64,000 bases of DNA. It comes from Temnothorax longispinosus. Taxonomy: Eukaryota; Arthropoda; Insecta; Hymenoptera; Formicidae. The translations under genes were made by a program, and so were the position numbers. Below the pieces are notes generated by a model. The model was not told where the DNA came from and ran no database searches. It was given only the letters and a program-made list of their open reading frames with translations. How positions within the stretch are numbered: the first letter of the stretch is position 1; each line of letters starts with the position of its first letter. Below, piece after piece: positions 21,541 through 33,122 of this stretch. Location of the stretch: NCBI RefSeq assembly GCF_030848805.1, contig NC_092365.1:10919760-10983759 (forward strand), in the 5' to 3' direction.

Positions 21541-22560
21541 GAAATACATCGAGATTTATCGTCATTTACTTACCTTGTGATACTTACCTGGTCCATCGGC
21601 GGTGATCCAACGAAGTCTCTCGGCGTCAATGAAACGGAGTGCCTTGAGCGGCTAAGTCCCTCGGTGCGGTGAAGCGGAGATCCTTGAGTAGTAGCGGCGA
21701 CGATCCAACGTTGGCAGGAACCTGAAAATAAAGGGAGATAATTAGATTGAGAATCCGAATATTCATGATAGCTTACCTTCTCGGTTGGTAAAAGTTAAAT
21801 CGAGTGGCGACCGTGTTAAGGAATCAAACATCGGGATTCGGGCACCCAAATCGCAACGTCCGGTCACAACCTAACCTTGAAGCCGTACGCTAAGACCGTA
21901 CGGGCGCAGCTGTTGGGCCAGCCACGAGTGGTGTTGCGGCGGCTCTTCGCCGAGGAGTTGCGGCGCGTAGACCGACGGGCGACCCAGGTACCCTGAGAAA
22001 TTGCGGGGTGCAGCGCGTGGGACGTGGTCCCACGGACTTCTAGCGGCGTCGTGGTGCAGCAATCGGTGCAGACGACAGCGGATACCGGCAACTGGAGCAC
22101 ACCGGCAGAGAGGGAGGCGATCCGGAGGGCGGCAGAGGCGTTCGGTTGCGCCTTCCAAATTCAGCGGACGAGGATCACCGTCCAGGAGACGGTGACGGTG
22201 ACGGCGGTGCCACAGGCAGCGGCGCCGAACGAGCGGGACGACTCGACCGAGGAGTTCCAGAGCCCATCTTCCGGAGAGGAGTCCCCATGGGACGAGGAGA
22301 ACGCCCCTGAATAGGTATAGCGCGAGCGTTCCGAGGACGGAATTTACAAGGGAGCCAAAGTCCCACCATTATACGTTGTACATTTTGATTTTGTTTGACC
22401 ATAGTGTCCTTTCATTTTATTTTTTGATCCGTCCGGCGCATTAGTACATAAAATGGGCTTAGGTTGTGCGACAGCGGTCGATGAGCTGCGGCTCATTTAG
22501 TTATTAAGTATTTTCCTTTCCGATCCATATAACTTTTATTTTGTTTTCTGACACAGTAGT
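21541..22560 (+). mobile_element. Degenerate LTR-type element, module 3
   Basis: Leader with AACCTGAAAATAAAGGGAG, PBS-like TGGCGACCGTG at 21805-21815, gag-like frame 21859-22314, then a tail homologous to that of module 2. The order matches modules 1 and 2. No pol sequence was seen. Confidence 0.5.
21859..22314 (+). pseudogene. Short gag-like ORF, module 3, with one stop
   Basis: The frame starts SGHNLTLKPYAKTVRAQL, meets a TGA near 21996, and stays open to 22314 (AEREAIRRAAEAFGCAF, later an acidic tail GEESPWDEENAPE). It shares the GHNLTL start and the acidic end with modules 1 and 2. No recognised domain. Confidence 0.4.
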
Positions 22561-22768
22561 GCCCGGCCTAGAGATGAAAAGTACCGAAAAAAACTAGAAA
22601 CTTTGAGTAAAAAACCGGGTAAAAATCAGTTTTTTATTTCGGCCCTGAAAGTTTTTTACTCGGATATATATTTTCTTTGGATGATTGACGCTATATTATT
22701 GTTCTAGAATTCAGTTTTTACATTCCTTTGAAAGATTTCTGTGTAAAGAATGTAAAGATAGCTGTAAA

Positions 22769-23661
22769 CACGGTCTTACATACAGGTCTGGAAACTTGTA
22801 GGGTGGGGAGTGACTCAGATAGTGAGGCAAAATGGCGAACTTAGGGGTGAGCCAATCAAATTAGGCCGCGTTTCGATGCATGTTCAAAGCGCTATTGGCG
22901 TTATTCTATCCTTGTTTATGCGTGTGCGTGTGCGTGTGCATATAGATATATATACATATATACATACATACATACATACATATTATATATATACATATAT
23001 AATATGTATGTATGTACATATGTATATATGTATGTATGTATAATTGTATATATATATATTATATACCTTTGTACATTGATATATATAATACCTTTGATAT
23101 ATAATTTTATATAATTGTATATAATTCTATATAATTAATACATAACCTTATGCAAATGCGAAAATGCAATCGACAAAACTGTTTAAATAATTCACACTTA
23201 CATCAATGAGAATTTTTCCATCTGGACCACGCTTCTCTAATTTTCGCACGATGCACGTTGGCTCAAAATGACGCTCACACACATGTTGCGACGATTTCAA
23301 TACTGCAATGCCGGGAATTGCAGATTCCCATTTTTTACGCAATTCTTCGTCCTGAGGCACTTTAAAAACGGAACATTTTTCTGTATTGTCCTTAAATTTC
23401 TTCCAGCAATTCGGCACAATGCACGCTTTTGGTATTGTATTTACAATTTATGTTAACTTTCACTCATACAAGTTTCAAAGATTTTCACTGATTTCGAATT
23501 TTGACACACGATCACCACCATTTGAACATGGTCACGGTCGGCTCAGTTTCCCGTCCGTCCGATAGGTTTGCTCCAATACTGGGGTCTACGTGCCTCACTA
23601 ACGGTGACACCCCCCACCACTTAAAAACACAGGAGTTTCCAGACCTGTATGTAAGACCGTG
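22769..23661. mobile_element. Non-autonomous P-like element, 893 bp
   Basis: Inverted ends of about 28 bp start CACGGTCTTACATACAGG (22769) and mirror at 23634-23661. Both sides carry the 8-bp duplication GCTGTAAA (22761-22768 and 23662-23669). A THAP-domain exon inside, the CA...TG ends and the 8-bp duplication together point to the P superfamily. Subterminal inverted blocks (GTGGGG.. and TAGTGAGGCA) are also present. The transposase body is missing and an AT/TATG microsatellite occupies about 22930-23140. Confidence 0.82.
23148..23428 (-). CDS. THAP DNA-binding domain remnant of a P-like transposase
   Basis: Read on the minus strand: ACIVPNCWKKFKDN, then CSVFKVPQDEELRKKWE, then HVCERHFEPTCI. 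This gives the C-x4-C ... C-x2-H zinc set and the proline and tryptophan of a THAP fold, which binds transposon ends. It then runs into LEKRGPDGKILIDVS and a stop. No nuclease domain follows within the element. The codon for the first Met is not obvious; the domain may have been fed by an upstream exon. A DNA-binding-only product could compete with full transposase, but that is inference. Confidence 0.7.
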
Positions 23662-23858
23662 GCTGTAAATAATCAAAATGTATAATAATTAAGCGACAGT
23701 CAGACAGTGGCTATGTATGAATATGCTTAGATCATTGTCGGTACTTTGATAGGGAGCAGGAAATTCAAAGCTTATGTTGTTTGAATAAACACACCTCTTT
23801 TGTATTTATTCAATTACTAAGAATAGTAAGAATTCGTGAATTAATATAAAAAACAAGT

Positions 23859-24708
23859 AGAAACTTGCACATTGCTTCCTCATAGTTTTTAAGTGTGCAA
23901 GTAGAAACTTGCACATTGCTTCCTTATAGTTTTTAAGTGTGCAAGTAGAAACTTGCACATTGTTTCCTTATTTTTAAGTGTGCAAGTAGAAACCTGCACA
24001 TTGCTTTCTCATAGTTTTTAAGTGTGTAAGTAGAAACTTGCACATTGCTTCCTCATAATTCTTAAGTGTGCAAGTAGAAACTTGCACATTGTTTTCTTAG
24101 AGTTTTTAAGTGTGCAAGTAGAAATCTGCATATTGCTTTAGTTTTTAAGTGGGCAAGTATTTTTATTTTTTAGTGAATGTACATAATTATGTACACAGGC
24201 CCCTAAAGGGTTAAGTGTGCAAGTAGAAACCTTTGCTTACAAAGCTTTCTCTATGAGGAAGCTTTTATTTAATTCAATGTATAATTATTAGTATTTATTT
24301 GTTTTGGCTTCCTCATAGAGGAAGCTTTGTAAGCGAAGGTTTCTACTTGCACACTTAAGAACTATGAGGAAGCAATGTGGAAGTTTCTACTTGCACACTT
24401 AAGAAAAAAACTATAAGTAAGCAATGTGCAAGTTTCTACTTACACACTTAAAAGCTATGAGAAAGCAATGTGCAAGTTTCTACTTGCACACTTAAAAATG
24501 AGGAAACAATGTGCAAAGTTTCTACTTGCACACTTAAAAACTATGAGGAAGCAATGTGCAAGTTTCTACTTGCACACTTAAAAACTATGAGGAAGCAATG
24601 TGCAAGTTTCTACTTGCACACTTAAAAACTATGAGGAAGCAATGTGCAAGTTTCTGCTTGCACACTTAAAAAATATGAGGAAGCAATGTGCAAGTTTCTA
24701 TTTGCACA
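23859..24708. repeat. Foldback element: about 44-bp units in two inverted arms
   Basis: The left arm (23859-24180) has about seven direct units of CAAGTAGAAACTTGCACATT...CTTCCTCATAG...TTTTTAAGTGTG. The right arm (about 24305-24708) has about nine units in reverse complement. The centre (about 24230-24350) is itself inverted (CTTTGCTTACAAAGCTTTC). Every unit contains the hairpin GTGCAAG-TAGAAA-CTTGCAC. The right end lies just before the copia insertion. Confidence 0.88.
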
Positions 24709-24723
24709 TTTTTTTATTATTCT

Positions 24724-24938
24724 TGTTGGAGATACGAAGTGGCTCCACTTGAACTAACTGGTCGCGACATTACCGACGCCTATCTATTCTATTTTCTGAT
24801 ACTCATAGTTCAGTTCAGTTCTCTTTCTGGCGTCGCACGGTTGACCACGTGTAATCTTAATCGTTGTAATCATTCTATATATTAGTCTGAATAAAACCGC
24901 GTTATATAGAAACAAACTCTAATTATCATCCGCCAACA
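24724..24938 (+). repeat. 5' LTR of the copia element
   Basis: Starts TGTTGGAGATACGAAG and ends CCGCCAACA; AATAAAACC near 24890 is the likely polyadenylation signal. Confidence 0.95.
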
Positions 24939-24952
24939 GGTTATGGGCCCAG
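24939..24952 (+). other. Copia primer binding site (tRNA-iMet internal type)
   Basis: GGTTATGGGCCCAG directly follows the 5' LTR and equals the fly copia site, which pairs with an internal part of initiator tRNA-Met rather than its 3' end. Confidence 0.85.
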
Positions 24953-25135
24953 GGTGCGTGAAACGCGAGTGTTCGATTAAAAGTCGCGAGTGAAGAGCTC
25001 GGCGAAAACGTGGTTAAGGTGTACCGTGCGCCGCGTATACGGGAAAACCGTTAGCGTGTGAGAACCAATACGCGAAAATAGAGAAATCGCAAGATAAAGA
25101 CTGAAACAATAAAAGACAGTAAAAGTGGTGTTAAA

Positions 25136-28100
25136 ATGTCGGCGATTATGAGAATCGAGCCGTTGACTGCCGAAAATTATGATACGTGGAAAATGCAGAT
25201 GGAGGCTATACTGGTGAAAAACGACGTATGGGACTACGTGAACGGGACAAAAGTGAAGCCGTCGTCTGGGACAGATGCGATGGAATGGACAAATAAAGAT
25301 GCGAAAGCAAAAGCCGATATCGTGTTGTCGATGAGTACGTCGGAGCTGAACGTGATCCGTGGTCTAGAAACGTCAAGAGAAGTATGGCTAAAAATCGAGT
25401 CGACATTCCAGTCGAAGGGACCGGCGCGAAAAGCGATACTCTTGAAGAAAATCATTTTGTCACGATTGAAAGAGGGGGACAATGTACGAACCCACCTAAC
25501 GGAATTTTTCGAGGCAGTGGCAAGATTAAAAGAGATCGGTTTGATAGTCAACGAGGAAGTGCTAACAATCTTATTGTTATACAGTTTGCCAGAATCGTTT
25601 GGAAATTTTTGTTGCGCTATTGAGACGCGAGATGAGTTGCCAGATCCCGAGATATTGCGAGTGAAAATACTTGAAGAATACGAATCGCGAAAAGCGAGCG
25701 ACAACAATACAGAGCAGAATGTTATGTACGCGAGAAGGTCAAAGTTTCGTCAAAACACGCGTGTGCCACATGACAGTCGTGAAGATTCGAGGAATGATAA
25801 AACCGAAAGCCAAGCAAGTGCGGGTCAAAGAAAACTTAAATGTTTCCGTTGTGGTAAAACCGGTCATATTGCCAAAAAGTGTCTGGCAAAGTATCCTGCG
25901 AATTTACAAGTGAGTGCACGACAGGTGGAAGACAATGACAATGAATCGGTGAGTTCGGAACAAGCGCGCGGGGACACGGCGATGCTGAACACAGTTGAGA
26001 CGGTATTATTTAATCGCGAGAGCATAAATGGTGTAGAATGGTGCTTGGACAGTGGGTGCACTGCACACATGTGTACTGAAAAGACAAAGTTCGAGAAAAT
26101 CGAAAGTGTGTATAAGACATTGAATTTGGCGAACAGTGAGTCAACGAATATAACGGGCGCGGGAAACGTGCGAATGGCCGTGAGTAATGGTAAACAGGAG
26201 ACAAATGTAAACTTTGAAAAAGTATATTACGTGTCGGATTTACGTACAAACGTGTTATCGGTGTCAAAAATAACGGATCGCGGTTATGAAGTACATTTTC
26301 GTGAAAAAAGCGCGACCGTGACCGGTGAGCACGGAGAAATAATTTTTCGAGCAGATAGAATCGGAAATTTGTATTATGTGCGAAGGGGCAAAAACCCGAT
26401 AAATGAAAACGATGCGGCGAGAAAAGGAGAAAATGTGGTGATGTCCGTGAATCATACTGAGAGTGAGATCGACGAGTGGCATTACAAGTTGAGACATTTA
26501 AACGAACGAGACTTAAAAAACATGGCGAAAAGCGGAGTTGAAACTTAAGATCGATCAAACAATGTCAACATGTGAAGTGTGTATTCGCGAGAAACAAACT
26601 CAAGCTCCATTTCCGAAAAGTGAAGGCGGTCGTACGAAAAACTTATTAGAAATAGTACATTCAGATGTGTGTGGACCGATGAGAACTGCGTCGCATTCTG
26701 GCGCAAAATACTTTGTGACATTTATCGATGATAGGTCGCGTTGGTGCGAGGTTATCTTTGTGAAAAACAAAAGCGATGTTTTGAGTGCGTTTAAAAAGTA
26801 CAAGGCCGCAGCAGAAACTTTAACAGGGAGAAAAATAAAAGCATTACAGTCGGACAATAAAAAAGAATACTGCAACAAGGAATTTGACCAATTCTTGGAG
26901 CAAAACGGTATCGTGAGGCGATTATCGACACCGCATACCCCCCAACAAAACGGCGTGGCGGAGAGAAAGAATTGGACGCTGGTCGAAATGGCCAGGTGCA
27001 TGATGCGTCAAGCGGATGTTTCTCCAGTGTTTTGGGCAGAGGCGGTAAATACTGCGTGCTATGTGAGAAATCGGTGCGTGACAAAATCGCTGGATGGACA
27101 GGTACCGTATAAATTATGGAAAGGGAAAACACCTACGGTGATATATTTTCAAATCTTTGGTTCGAAAGTGTTCGTGTCGGACAAAAATCCCCAAAAAGGA
27201 AAATTTGATTTGAGATCAGAGGAGGGTATTTTCATAGGATATTCAAATGAATCGAAAGCATATCGCGTGTGGCTACCGAAATCGCGTAAAGTAATCGTGA
27301 GTCACGACGTGAAATTTTTGAACGAGTCAGCTTTTGATCGTGAATACCAAGAGTTTCTTGAGGACGAGAAACCCGACCAAATCGAAACTAGAGAACACGA
27401 ACGGAAAGACGAGTTGATTGAGGACGAGGCAGAGGAGCATCACGCCGAAGGACCTCAAGATGTCATCAAAGAAAGGCATCATACAGAAGTACCTCGAGAT
27501 GTCATCGTTAGAGCACCTAAACGAAAGGCAACGGAAGGCTCTACTCCTTTACCAACGAGGCTTCAACCACCGAAACGTGGAAGGGGAAGGCCGATGATAT
27601 TGCGTACCGGACCGGTTGGAAGGCCGAGAAAACTATATCATCTGGACGCTGACAACAATGACGGAAACGATGGTGAGGATAGTGAAGTTTCGGATGATGA
27701 GGGTCTACCTGGTGAGACTCCAGACAATGATGACGCGTTTATGGAATGTAACTTAACAATAACACACGATCCTGCAACGTGGCAAGAAGCGGAGCAAAGC
27801 GACGACGTCGAAGACTGGAGAACAGCCATGGAAGATGAATACCTTGCGCAGATACGTAACAACACTTGGGAAATTGTACCAAGACCGCAAAAGCGAAAAG
27901 TGATTGGTAGTAGATTTGTTTTCTGTACCAAAGATAGTGGACTAGTCACAAAGAAAAAAGTACGTCTCGTAGCAAAGGGTTGCTCACAACGTGCAGGGGA
28001 GGATTTCCATGAAACTTATTCCCCCGTGGCAAGATCGACTTCAATTAGACTATTGGCGGCATTGTCGGCAGAATTGGGGTTGCAAATCCATCAAATGGAT

Positions 28101-29411
28101 GTGGTAACCGCCTATCTCAATGATGAACTGGAAGAGGACGTGTACATGGAGGTACCTGAGCAGTTGCACGAGGTATTGACGAAGATCATCGCTGGAAAAC
28201 ACGTAGGTTCAAATGCGGAAATAACTCAAAAAGAAGATATTATAAGAACTGCAAAACGTTGGCTGCATGCATTGAACGCACATCAAGATAGTGTGTGCTT
28301 ATTGAAGAAAGCACTTTATGGATTGCGACAATCAGGGTTGCAATGGTATCGTCGTCTTGTGTCAAAACTGAAGCAAATGGGTATGCGACCAACGGACCAA
28401 GACCCATGTATGTTTACATCGCGGAGGAAAAATTGCGTGATGATAATTGCGATTTATGTCGACGATATTGTGATCGCAACCAACGATCCGAGCTGGATGA
28501 AGGAGGTGAAGCGGAATTTGGCGGAGTCATTTGAGATGAAAGACTTGGGGCCAGTGAATCATTGCCTGGGAATCGAGTTCCAACAAGACGAGAATGACTA
28601 TAGTGTTGTCTTAACACAGCGCCAATACACTGAAGCTATCATGGAGCGGTTTGGCATGCAAGATTGCAAACAGCAAGGACTCCAGTTGATACAAATGTAC
28701 AACTGACAAAACCGTCACGAGCTAATGAGAAGATAATGAGGAAATATCCTTTCCAACGTCTCATTGGAGCATTGATGTATCTTGCGGTATCTACGAGACC
28801 AGATATCGCGTACGCAGTCAATTTCTTGAGTCAATTCAATGCGAACTATTCAACTGAGCACTGGCTGGCAGCCAAAAGAATCCTTAGATATCTGAGGGGC
28901 ACTGAGGGTCATGGTCTGATGTACCAAAAATCAGATATACCATTGTACGGAGTAGTTGACGCAGACTGGGGTGCCAACACAGTTGACAGGCGATCATATT
29001 CTGGATACGCATTTATCCTAGCAGGAGCAGCGATATGTTGGGAAGCTCGAAAGCAACGAACTGTAGCGTTATCGAGTGTAGAGGCCGAGTATATGGCCAT
29101 GTCGGAGGCCACCAAAGAGGCGATTTATCTTCAAGGCTTATTACGCGACACAGCAAGGCGACGGGACCATACTATTCAACGACAACAAGGGAGCACAGCG
29201 TTTGGTATACAGCACTGGCGTGCATCATTCAAGAACCAAACATATTGACTCGCGCCACCATTTTATTCGAGATCATTGTGCATCGGGCGCGATTGAGCTT
29301 CAGTATATGTCTACCAATGATATGCCGGCAGACATATTAACCAAGGGATTAACCGGACCTAAACACATTCAGTGCCAGGATGGTTTGGGGATGATTGAGT
29401 TGCGCGAGTAA
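25136..29411 (+). pseudogene. Copia gag-pol polyprotein, three frameshifts
   Basis: Segments in order: gag with UBN2-like core and zinc knuckle CFRCGKTGHIAKKC (about residues 235-248), protease DSGCTAHM, the pre-integrase H-H-C-C region (HYKLRHL ... CEVCIREK), integrase (HSDVCGPM, LQSDNKKEY, VAERKN with D, D and E present), reverse transcriptase (AIYVDDIVIA) and RNase H (DADWGANTVDRRSYSGY), ending MPADILTKGL. The frame changes at about 26540 within the pre-integrase zinc site, at about 28665-28680 before the RNase H linker, and at about 29150-29200 near the C-terminus. The integrase has LQSDNKKEY where the family usually has LRSDNGGEY. Each domain looks complete apart from the shifts. Confidence 0.92.
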
Positions 29412-29433
29412 CCTAGCTCGAGCCTACGACTTC

Positions 29434-29442
29434 GAGGGGAGG
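29434..29442 (+). other. Copia polypurine tract
   Basis: GAGGGGAGG abuts the 3' LTR and would prime plus-strand synthesis. Confidence 0.8.
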
Positions 29443-29657
29443 TGTTGGAGATACGAAGTGGCTCCACTCGAACTAACTGGTCGCGACATTACCGACGCCT
29501 ATCTATTCTATTTTCTGATACTCATAGTTCAGTTCAGTTCTCTTTCTGGCGTCGCACGATTGACCACGTGTAATCTTAATCGTTGTAATCATTCTATATA
29601 TTAGTCTGAATAAAACCGCGTTATATAGAAACAAACTCTAATTATCACCCGCCAACA
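29443..29657 (+). repeat. 3' LTR of the copia element
   Basis: 215 bases, differing from the 5' LTR at CACTC/T, CACGA/G and TCAC/T. Confidence 0.95.
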
Positions 29658-29662
29658 ATTCT

Positions 29663-30246
29663 AAAACATCATTTTTTGAAGTCTCAATTATTGAGATTTG
29701 AGATGTTCTAATTGTCCCCTTTAGAAAGAGATGAATAGTGATATCTCAATATTTGCAACAATTTTAAACAATATTAAAATTACATAATTAGTTTTACAGA
29801 GTGGGTACTAAGACTGCCCACTCCAACTCTCCTCCTTTCTCAGACCGGGCTTGGGACCGTCCAAGGCGGAGTTAAAAAAATATATAAAAAAATATAAATA
29901 TAAAATTTAAATATAAGTTTAAAATCATAATTTGAAAGTATCGCAGTTTTAGCTGTTTTCCTAAATTAAAAAAAAATTTGATAAAATAATTAAAATTCCG
30001 ATACTTTCTCCACAAATTTTTGGAAAATATTTTTGAAAATTTAATCCAATACTTTAATAATAATATTTTAAATATGTTGCAATAGGATTATTTGTATTTA
30101 TTTTCTTTATTAAAAATATTAAACTCTACTATACTTTCCTTTTTTCTGCGACGGCCACAATGCCCGCTCGAAAAATTCACCCGGTTATCCATCCATAGTA
30201 ATCCGTAGTAATCATGCTTAGGTTTGCTTCACTTCGTTCAAACTGT
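29663..30246. other. AT-rich DNA with a possible truncated LINE tail
   Basis: Mostly A/T-rich. At 29800-29880 a GC-richer patch (GAGTGGGTACTAAGACTGCCCACTC, given here as a hairpin of GAGTGGG and CCCACTC; then CAGACCGGGCTTGGGACC and GGCGGAGTT) runs into an A-rich tail, the look of a 5'-truncated non-LTR retrotransposon end. This is a guess from appearance. No ORF supported. Confidence 0.3.
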
Positions 30247-30450
30247 GCTTTTGTTATTTGATTTTCTAGGCGAATTGTTCAATGTAGATTCTCCAAATTG
30301 TTTAATATTTTAATGTTTATTTTTCAATATATTTTTTTATATTTATTTATTTATTTTTATACTTATTTGCGCTTTTGTTATTTGATTTTCTAGGCGAACT
30401 GCTAAATTTAAATTCTCCAAATTGTTCAATATTTCAATGCTTATCTTATT
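30247..30450. repeat. Two-copy 124-bp duplication at the Helentron 3' end
   Basis: GCTTTTGTTATTTGATTTTC at 30247 recurs at 30371, and both copies continue into TTCTCCAAATTGTT. It lies just beyond the stop of the protease-coding segment (minus strand), so it is probably 3' untranslated DNA of the Helentron. Confidence 0.75.
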
Positions 30451-30452
30451 TT

Positions 30453-31167
30453 ATTCTTTCGGGAAGGGTAATAATATTTTCTCTTCTATGATTCTCAGAC
30501 AATGTCTACACATTTTTGGCATATCTGTTGAATATTTTTTATTTAAAGAATTTTCTCCCAATGCTATTGATACTGCAAATGCTGCTGCAAATATTCCACA
30601 TGACGCAAGATCTGGCTGCTTGGTTACTTTTTCAGATATTATATTATTTTGTTCCAGATTAGGGTATCGTTTTTAAATGTATTTTTGTTCAAATAATGTT
30701 AGATCGTAATAAGAATGAGTATCAAAATACAAACTATCATATATATGAAGCATTAAACCATCATAGTAAATACAGTGCCAGTGGTTACCGCAATGCTGAT
30801 CTCCGACAATCTGAACATCGGAAGTAAAGATCGGTTCAATCCAATGTAAATTCATTATGAAAAGAACATCAATACGAGAAAATGTAGTATATCTTTCTAT
30901 TATCGTCATAATTTCATTTAATGATCGATCATCTAACCACGAATTTTCTTTTAACACGTTCTCTTTAATTGTTTGTGGCAGTGGATAAATAAGATTATCT
31001 ATGTTAAAATCATTATTTTCAATTTTATCATTTAATATTATACATTTTTTTGGTACATTTTTATTTTTTTCACTAGTATGTGAAGACTTAATGTTAATTG
31101 ACAGTTTTTCTGAATTATATTTATTATCCTTATTAGAAAGAAAATTTTCTTCAAATAAAGTCTTCAC
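30453..31167 (-). pseudogene. Ulp1-like cysteine protease segment of the Helentron
   Basis: Minus-strand reading gives NSWLDDRSLNEIMTIIERY, then GNHWHCIYYDGLMLHIYDSL with the catalytic His and Asp, then PDLASCGIFAAAFAVSIALG with the Cys. One in-frame TAA near 30674 (between FEQKYI and KRYPNLEQ) breaks an otherwise continuous frame that ends near 30453. Ulp1-like proteases of this type occur at the end of some insect Helitron/Helentron polyproteins; the substrate is unknown. It follows the endonuclease segment, with a frame change in between. Confidence 0.72.
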
Positions 31168-32539
31168 ACTTGTTATTGGTATCTCACTTTGCTCGTTTAA
31201 TCCAATAAAAATAGGTTTATGGTCTGGGAAAAAAGTTTCGTATACTCCAGCAGTGTAATTAAGTATTCGATCAGATATAAATATTACATCGATTTGCGTA
31301 TTTATGTAGTTGAAACGTGTGTTGAAAGGGCACGTTTAAAATTTAATTTTTCTAAATGTTTTTCCAAAAATCCTCCATCATTATACGAATCGTAGTTAAA
31401 ATCACCTATTACAATCTTTTCATTACCTAATGATTTGCTCAAAATATTACTTAATTCATAGGTGCTGTATTAGTTACTGATGGTGACTTATAACCTGTAA
31501 TGATTTGTACTTTATTTATAGTTAGAAGTATTAAATCAATATGTCGATGTTGTCCATTTATTGTTTCATCTTTTTGTATATGTCCATTAATATTTCCGTT
31601 TAGTTCTTTTTTTATAAAACATATTATTCCTCTTGTTGATCGTTTGTCATAATTATCTGAACGGAAAATAATATTAAATCCTTCTAATGTAAAATTATCT
31701 TTTGCTATTGTTTGTGTTTCTGAAAAAATTAAGAGGTCAGCTTGTTTATACCATTTATCACAATTTATATTAGTAATATTATTATTCAAAGATCGTACGT
31801 TCTGGTATATAATTTTTATTATATTTCCTTTTATAACTTTTGAGTACGCTAATTCAAGAATTTTCTTTTGTTTAAGTCTTTTTATTTCCAATTTCAAAGA
31901 ATTTTCTGGGGATGGTTTTTTTGGAGGTATAAAACGACCCAAAATGTATAAATTTGATATTTTAGTTACTCTACTTAGTGCTACGTACAACATTGATCTC
32001 GTCATACGATAATTACTTCTCAGATCAATGCATACTTTCTCATAAGTTTGGCCTTGACTTTTATGAATTGTCAAAGCTTCAGCAGGCGTAATTGGGAACT
32101 GTTCTCTTATAATTTGGTACCCCATTCTATCATTAACATTCAATATGACAGAAATTCGTGATAAAGGAACTAAACACATTTCCATACAATTTTCACTCAT
32201 ATACTTTACGTATGGTCGTCTTTGCTCAACACCAACCTTATTATTATGAAAATCTAGCCATATTTTAACTGGTTCTATGGTACCTGGTTTAAATGTTATA
32301 TACTTCAGAATTCCAGAGGCTCCATTAACTAGGCCATCTGCAATATCTACATTATTGGTTATCATATAGTTGATTCCAATTTTTAATGTGATTTTAGAAT
32401 CTAAACCACTGCATTCTGTTCTTTTTTTATTTTTTAATGATGTTAGCAGTTTATTTCTTGTTTTACTATTTACTTTTCCTAAAATTGAGTCTATTGCTTT
32501 AAATTCATAAGCGATTCCATCTTTTAAATCTATCTTCAA
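31168..32539 (-). pseudogene. Helentron helicase C-terminal half fused to EEP endonuclease
   Basis: The frame beginning at the insertion point (KIDLKDGIAYEFKAIDS) gives PIF1 motifs: KIGINYMITNN, LVNGASGILKY, then TPAEALTIHKSQGQTYEKV and MLYVALSRV. It continues into an AP-type endonuclease: IIYQNVRSLNN, LLIFSETQT, GIICFIKKE. After a frame change near 31455 comes VIGDFNYDSYNDGG, and after another near 31320 TQIDVIFIS and FPDHKPIFIG. The Glu and Asp/Asn/His residues of the EEP fold are recognisable. The helicase half is exactly in frame with 49869-51146 once the Helitron is removed. Confidence 0.85.
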
Positions 32540-32971
32540 TCTATATATATAAAAATAAATGTATGTATGTATGTATGTCCTTTATACACTCTTGAACTAT
32601 TCGACCGAATTTTTACCAAAAGTATATAAAATAAGGGTAGAATTTTCCGGGGAGTGTTATAGAGTGTATAGTTTTTTGTTACCGATTTTTTTGGAAATCG
32701 GTATCCGAAAGTAGTGTTGACTGTGAAATTTAATAACGTCAAAGGTGGCACTAAATAAGTTTTCACTAAATAATTAATTGCTCGCGACAGTCACGAATTG
32801 AAGTGACTGAATTATCAGTTTTGACATATAATATGTGAAAGCAGCAACTTCATAACATAACACAGATAAATGACACAGACACTACGTGGCGCATCGTCGT
32901 ATATTTTCGCGTTATTAAGATTCAACATCGACCTCTATATCTAGGGCAGCGACATCATCCTTTGGTTTACC

Positions 32972-33071
32972 CTTGAAACTTGGTGACATTTATGAGTATA
33001 TGTTCGGCTCAGAAATTCGAGCTCAGAAGTTCGAGCCGAACATATACTCATAAATGTCACCAAGTTTCAAG
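32972..33071. repeat. Perfect 39-bp inverted repeat (hairpin)
   Basis: 32972-33010 (CTTGAAACTTGGTGACATTT...) and 33033-33071 are exact reverse complements with a 22-base loop. Confidence 0.95.
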
Positions 33072-33122
33072 CTAATCGGCTTCTCACATTCTATATAGAT
33101 AAGTAGATAGATAATTTTACTC

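Larger units (their letters stand above)
24724..29657 (+). mobile_element. Full-length Ty1/copia retrotransposon, 4.9 kb, frameshifted
   Basis: Two 215-bp LTRs, 24724-24938 and 29443-29657, start TGTTGGAG and end CCAACA and differ at only three positions (about 98.6 percent identity). A 5-bp duplication ATTCT flanks it (24719-24723 and 29658-29662). PBS and polypurine tract are in place. The coding region has three frameshifts. Little LTR divergence together with several frameshifts suggests a recent insertion that was already defective, mobilised in trans, or affected by sequencing error. Confidence 0.96.

Noticed and set aside
22930..23140. ORF rich in Tyr-Ile-His-Thr at the P-like element
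   Set aside because: Translation of a TATACATA microsatellite.
23859..24708. Regularly spaced short repeats resembling a CRISPR array
   Set aside because: The spacers are as conserved as the repeats, the array folds back on itself and the genome is eukaryotic; it is a foldback repeat.
26010..27132. Minus-strand ORFs of 100-180 codons within copia
   Set aside because: Shadows of the gag-pol frame on the other strand; no domains.
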